Shown here one piece after another: positions 61,363 to 64,000 of a stretch of 64,000 nt of DNA. The notes beneath the pieces are model-generated. The model was not told the origin of the DNA, searched no databases, and saw nothing but the letters and a program-made list of their open reading frames with translations. Within the stretch, counting starts at the first letter, position 1. Each line of letters starts with the position of its first letter. This stretch comes from JBLWXV01 sp048267245. Lineage in GTDB: Bacteria; Bdellovibrionota; Bacteriovoracia; Bacteriovoracales; Bacteriovoracaceae. The position numbers were made by a program, and so were the translations under genes. Location: positions 744,001 through 808,000 of the forward strand of contig JBLWXV010000002.1 in NCBI GenBank assembly GCA_048267245.1. Reading direction: 5' to 3'.

Positions 61363-62319
61363 CTAACTGACTCTCGCTTTAAAAATGGCCCGGTAGGGCG
61401 CCGGGTATCCCTCTATTGTAAGTTCATCATTATCTGGGTCAAGGAATTCTGCGAGAGACTGTCTAGGGGCGGGACACCAAGGAGTGAGGCGCTGCTCTTC
61501 TACTGTAGTCTTTCCAAAGTGAAGAAGTTCAACATCTTTAAATTTACTGCGCAGGAGCATATTTTCAAGACAGCTCACGGAGGGAACAAACCACACATTC
61601 TTCATCTTGGCATAGCGATCTTCGGGAAAGAGGGCGATGCTCTCCTTGCTGGGAATCACGATTGACTCCAGAATTAGTTCTCCATTTTTCTTAAGGGCAC
61701 TCTTGAGCATTTTTAATTGCTCTATGGGATGGCGGTGGTGGTAGAGAACTCCCATGCTGAGAATGAGGTCAAATTGCTTGGGCAAGTCCCCAACGTGTTC
61801 AACTCCGAGCATTTCATACTGAAGCCCTTGAGCGCCGGAGAGTTTTTGTAGAAACTTGAACTGAACTTCGTTAAAAGAAACGGGATCAATTCCCAGTACC
61901 TGGCGCGCTCCCTTGGCGTAGAGTTGGAACATAAAGTAGCCATTATTGCATCCCACATCGAGAATGCGCGCGCGGGTGAGGTCGCGCCCTTGATAGATTT
62001 GATTCTTGAGTCGCTCCCACTTGTAGTCTGAGCGCCATTCGGCATCTATTTCTAGGCCAAAGAAATTAAACGGGCCCTTGCGCCAGGGAATGAGGTCTGT
62101 GGCAAGATCCTTAATCTGCGTCATTAATTGATCGGGTAGCGGAGTGCTGCTCTCAAAGTGAATCACTCCCTCGCGCTCACACACGTAGCAATCACTGGGC
62201 ATCGCTAGCGCCTCTACACGAAGTTCAAGATCGCGCAGCTCACGCGAGCTCTCTTGGGTGCGCCAGCGAGCGCGCTCGTCGATAATGCTCTGGATGTGAG
62301 CGGGAAATTTGAAAGTCAT
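61363..62319 (-). CDS. cmoB: tRNA U34 carboxymethyltransferase CmoB
   Basis: A 318-residue SAM-dependent enzyme that uses carboxy-SAM to carboxymethylate 5-hydroxyuridine 34 of tRNAs. The cofactor motif is ILDVGCNNGYFMFQL, and KGPFNFFGLEIDAEWRSDYKW and LILSMGVLYHHRHPIEQL are typical for CmoB. It overlaps cmoA by one base, so the two partner enzymes are made together. All motifs are intact. Confidence 0.92.
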   Translation of the reverse strand: MTFKFPAHIQSIIDERARWRTQESSRELRDLELRVEALAMPSDCYVCEREGVIHFESSTPLPDQLMTQIKDLATDLIPWRKGPFNFFGLEIDAEWRSDYKWERLKNQIYQGRDLTRARILDVGCNNGYFMFQLYAKGARQVLGIDPVSFNEVQFKFLQKLSGAQGLQYEMLGVEHVGDLPKQFDLILSMGVLYHHRHPIEQLKMLKSALKKNGELILESIVIPSKESIALFPEDRYAKMKNVWFVPSVSCLENMLLRSKFKDVELLHFGKTTVEEQRLTPWCPAPRQSLAEFLDPDNDELTIEGYPAPYRAIFKARVS

Positions 62320-63077
62320 TACTTAATCCCCACGTAACAAGCAAAGTTATACCAGCGAAAGATCATCTCGCTCTTTTGAAATCCACTTTGCCTTAGCATG
62401 GAAACTTGCTCTTCTTGAGACAGAGGAATCAGCACATTTTCTAGCGCCTCTCGCTTGCGCGAAATTTCTAACTCGTCGTAGCCATTTCTTCTCTTAAAGT
62501 CATAGTAGAGGTCGGTGATGACGTCTTGAATTTCAGTGGTTGGCGATTTAATTTTCTCGGCCAAGATAAAAAGACCACCGGGTCTTAAACCCTGGTGAAT
62601 GCGCGAGAGGACTCCCACTCGCTCAGCGAGGGGAATGAATTGCAAGGTGTAATTCATGATGGCCACATCAATATTGGTTTCGGCCAAGTCACTTGCCCCA
62701 AGGCAAAAGAATTTAATATTCGAGTCAGTGTATTGCGAAGCCTTGGCACGGGCCTTATTGAGCATGTCTTCTGAGGGGTCTAGCCCAATGAGTTTTGGAA
62801 CAGTGCCTCCTTCCTGCTTAAAAAAATGCTCGAGCATGAAGAGAGTACTTCCCGTTGAACAGCCAATGTCGACAATTTTGTGACCTTGATCCCACTGTCT
62901 CTTAGAGACTAGGTCGAGGATGACCTGGTGAATTTCGGCGTAGATGGGAACCGAGCGTGAAACCATATCGTCAAACACCTGTGCAACGGCGCCGTCAAAT
63001 TTAAACGAGCTCATGACCTCGCTGCGAAACAGTTGATCGGTTTGACTTTTGTCTAAGTAATCTTGCTTTTTAACCAC
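62319..63077 (-). CDS. cmoA: carboxy-S-adenosyl-L-methionine synthase CmoA
   Basis: A 252-residue enzyme that makes carboxy-SAM from SAM and prephenate. The Rossmann motif VDIGCSTGSTLFMLEHF and the downstream LIGLDPSEDML and MNYTLQFIPL segments match CmoA closely. Together with cmoB it makes the wobble modification cmo5U in tRNAs. It is the first gene of the cmoA-cmoB-DUF454 run. Confidence 0.92.
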   Translation of the reverse strand: MVKKQDYLDKSQTDQLFRSEVMSSFKFDGAVAQVFDDMVSRSVPIYAEIHQVILDLVSKRQWDQGHKIVDIGCSTGSTLFMLEHFFKQEGGTVPKLIGLDPSEDMLNKARAKASQYTDSNIKFFCLGASDLAETNIDVAIMNYTLQFIPLAERVGVLSRIHQGLRPGGLFILAEKIKSPTTEIQDVITDLYYDFKRRNGYDELEISRKREALENVLIPLSQEEQVSMLRQSGFQKSEMIFRWYNFACYVGIK

Positions 63078-63164
63078 AAAAAAATCCTTAGCGACTGAGG
63101 GGGAAAAGTTATTGGGCGCAGTGTAATAGGGGAGGCTTCCCTTGGCAAGAGAGTCTAGTCTATA

Positions 63165-63857
63165 ATGACGGCTATGAGCCGAGACTTAATTAAAGACAAT
63201 TATAATGCCCTCATTGAGACGGGAAGCTTGCTGGGTCACGACCTCTCCGGTCAGTATCACGTGATCCAATTTTGCCTCGATGAATTGGCCACGCGTCCGC
63301 TCGATGAGCAGACGAGGCGCTTTATTGAGCGCATTGGTCAGAGTCTCGATGAACTCATCCGCCTGACAGAGGGGGCCAGGCGAGTTTTTAGAGACTCTTC
63401 GCTGCCCCAGGGGGAATTTCAAGACACCCTGTCGCTGGGTGATGTAATTGAACTCGCGTGTGGTCACTACTATGTTCACGCCGCTAAATCCTTTCCGGCA
63501 ATTGAGAGTCAGGTCAGTGGGGCTAAGGATGTAGGGGTGAGTTCGTGGGAGCAACTCTTCTGGTTTATGATCGCTCCCACTCTAATGGCCAGAGTGCAAC
63601 TTGGAGCTAAGAATGGAAATTCAGAGCTGGTAAAATTTGCGATTGAAAGCGCGAGTGAGGATTCCTCTGCGTGGACAGTAAAATTTGAAGTTGGCGATCT
63701 TGCGCTCCTCGGAGATCTGGATGATCCTTCAGCTTTTCTAGGTGAAAGAGAAAAGCGCTTTTGCTGGGGAAGTAAGTTACTTAGTGATTCACTTCTTGGG
63801 AATATTCCAGTTAAATGTAGCAAAAGTGCTTTTGGCTTAACGTTTTCAAATAGGTAG
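63165..63857 (+). CDS. histidine-kinase-like protein with degenerate ATPase domain (ChpT-like layout)
   Basis: A 230-residue soluble protein. Residues 15-75 contain SLLGHDLSGQYHVIQFCLDEL, a DHp-like H box with H25, then a paired helix. The C-terminus CWGSKLLSDSLLGNIPVKC and FGLTFSNR resembles the G2 end of a HATPase domain, but no N box (N..N) or DxGxG is present. This layout is that of the histidine phosphotransferase ChpT, or of an inactive kinase. A receiver gene follows five bases downstream. An alternative start at 63174 is three codons in. Confidence 0.65.
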   Translation: MTAMSRDLIKDNYNALIETGSLLGHDLSGQYHVIQFCLDELATRPLDEQTRRFIERIGQSLDELIRLTEGARRVFRDSSLPQGEFQDTLSLGDVIELACGHYYVHAAKSFPAIESQVSGAKDVGVSSWEQLFWFMIAPTLMARVQLGAKNGNSELVKFAIESASEDSSAWTVKFEVGDLALLGDLDDPSAFLGEREKRFCWGSKLLSDSLLGNIPVKCSKSAFGLTFSNR

Positions 63858-63862
63858 TTTTC

Positions 63863-64000
63863 ATGGGTGTTTTATCTGATAAGGAAATCTGGGTTCTCGA
63901 AGATGACAAAGGATGTCTCTTTGTCTACGAGCAAACCCTAGATCACCGCTACGTCACAAAATACTTTGAGACTCTCGACAGCTTTTCAAAAGCACTTGAA
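63863..64000 (+). CDS. response-regulator receiver domain, cut by the window end
   Basis: The visible 46 residues begin MGVLSDKEIWVLEDDKGCLF, where strand one ends in an acidic triplet EDD as in receiver domains, followed by a helix and the second strand VTKYFETLDSF. It lies five bases after the kinase-like gene, so the two probably share a transcript. The phospho-site and the rest are outside the window. Confidence 0.7.
   Translation, partial: MGVLSDKEIWVLEDDKGCLFVYEQTLDHRYVTKYFETLDSFSKALE

Overview
The window reads as one contiguous piece of a mid-GC Gram-negative chromosome packed with genes on both strands. There are about 68 protein genes, gaps are short, and no tRNA, rRNA, CRISPR array, prophage or insertion sequence was seen. 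Secreted proteins with Sec or lipoprotein signals, a beta-barrel protein, several histidine kinases, a PP2C phosphatase fused to a cyclic-nucleotide domain, a RapA-type helicase, CmoA/CmoB, acyl-CoA dehydrogenases and crotonases together suggest a free-living or predatory delta-like bacterium of the Bdellovibrionota, most likely class Bacteriovoracia. That placement is inferred from gene style, not from a marker gene.

Layout. 1-2.6 kb: a receiver-like protein, a YpdA-type flavoprotein ending in a clear terminator, and a MerR/B12-binding-type regulator. A gene-poor 500 bp follows. 3-9.2 kb: SIMPL protein, an RNA m5C methyltransferase, acylphosphatase, SixA phosphatase, Dus, a His-rich Fur protein, a TruC-like pseudouridine synthase and a beta-barrel protein. 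9.3-18.3 kb: a hybrid histidine kinase, a small conserved-looking protein, ThpR, a second RluA-family synthase with a DUF1820 protein, Ung, YbaK, a methyltransferase, an orphan MenB, an FMN reductase and secreted proteins. 18.5-30.7 kb: acyl-CoA metabolism (two crotonases, two acyl-CoA dehydrogenases) around a five-gene kinase/ABC exporter operon, then an amino-acid ABC permease and binding protein.

30.9-41.7 kb: a COG4671-type glycosyltransferase, an ATP-grasp-like protein, an unknown protein, the PP2C/cNMP fusion, a 900-residue secreted helical-repeat protein and a Wzm/Wzt-type polysaccharide exporter, a pentapeptide-repeat protein and a secreted protein. 41.9-48.4 kb: a fused oligopeptide ATPase, a zinc-ribbon protein and PPP phosphatase, a 99-bp tandem repeat just upstream of serS, and an Hpt plus REC-DHp pair behind serS. 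48.4-58.3 kb: small envelope proteins, an M23 peptidase, GNAT, a redoxin, a ParA-like/RapA run, an HD-GYP-like protein, a DsbA-fold isomerase and an SrkA-like kinase. 58.4-64 kb: a SelO-like protein with a PepE-like peptidase, DUF454, CmoB-CmoA, and a degenerate kinase-like protein followed by a receiver cut by the window end.

Many convergent gene pairs end with stop codons that overlap by exactly four bases (CTAG, TTAG or CTAA) and no terminator between them. This regularity helped confirm two small genes (24758-24892 and 48854-48976). The least explained items are the 99-bp repeat array, two signalling proteins with a DHp-like histidine region but no working ATPase domain, the SelO-like protein, the ParA-like protein with an altered Walker A motif, and the B12-type regulator that lacks several cobalamin-contact residues.
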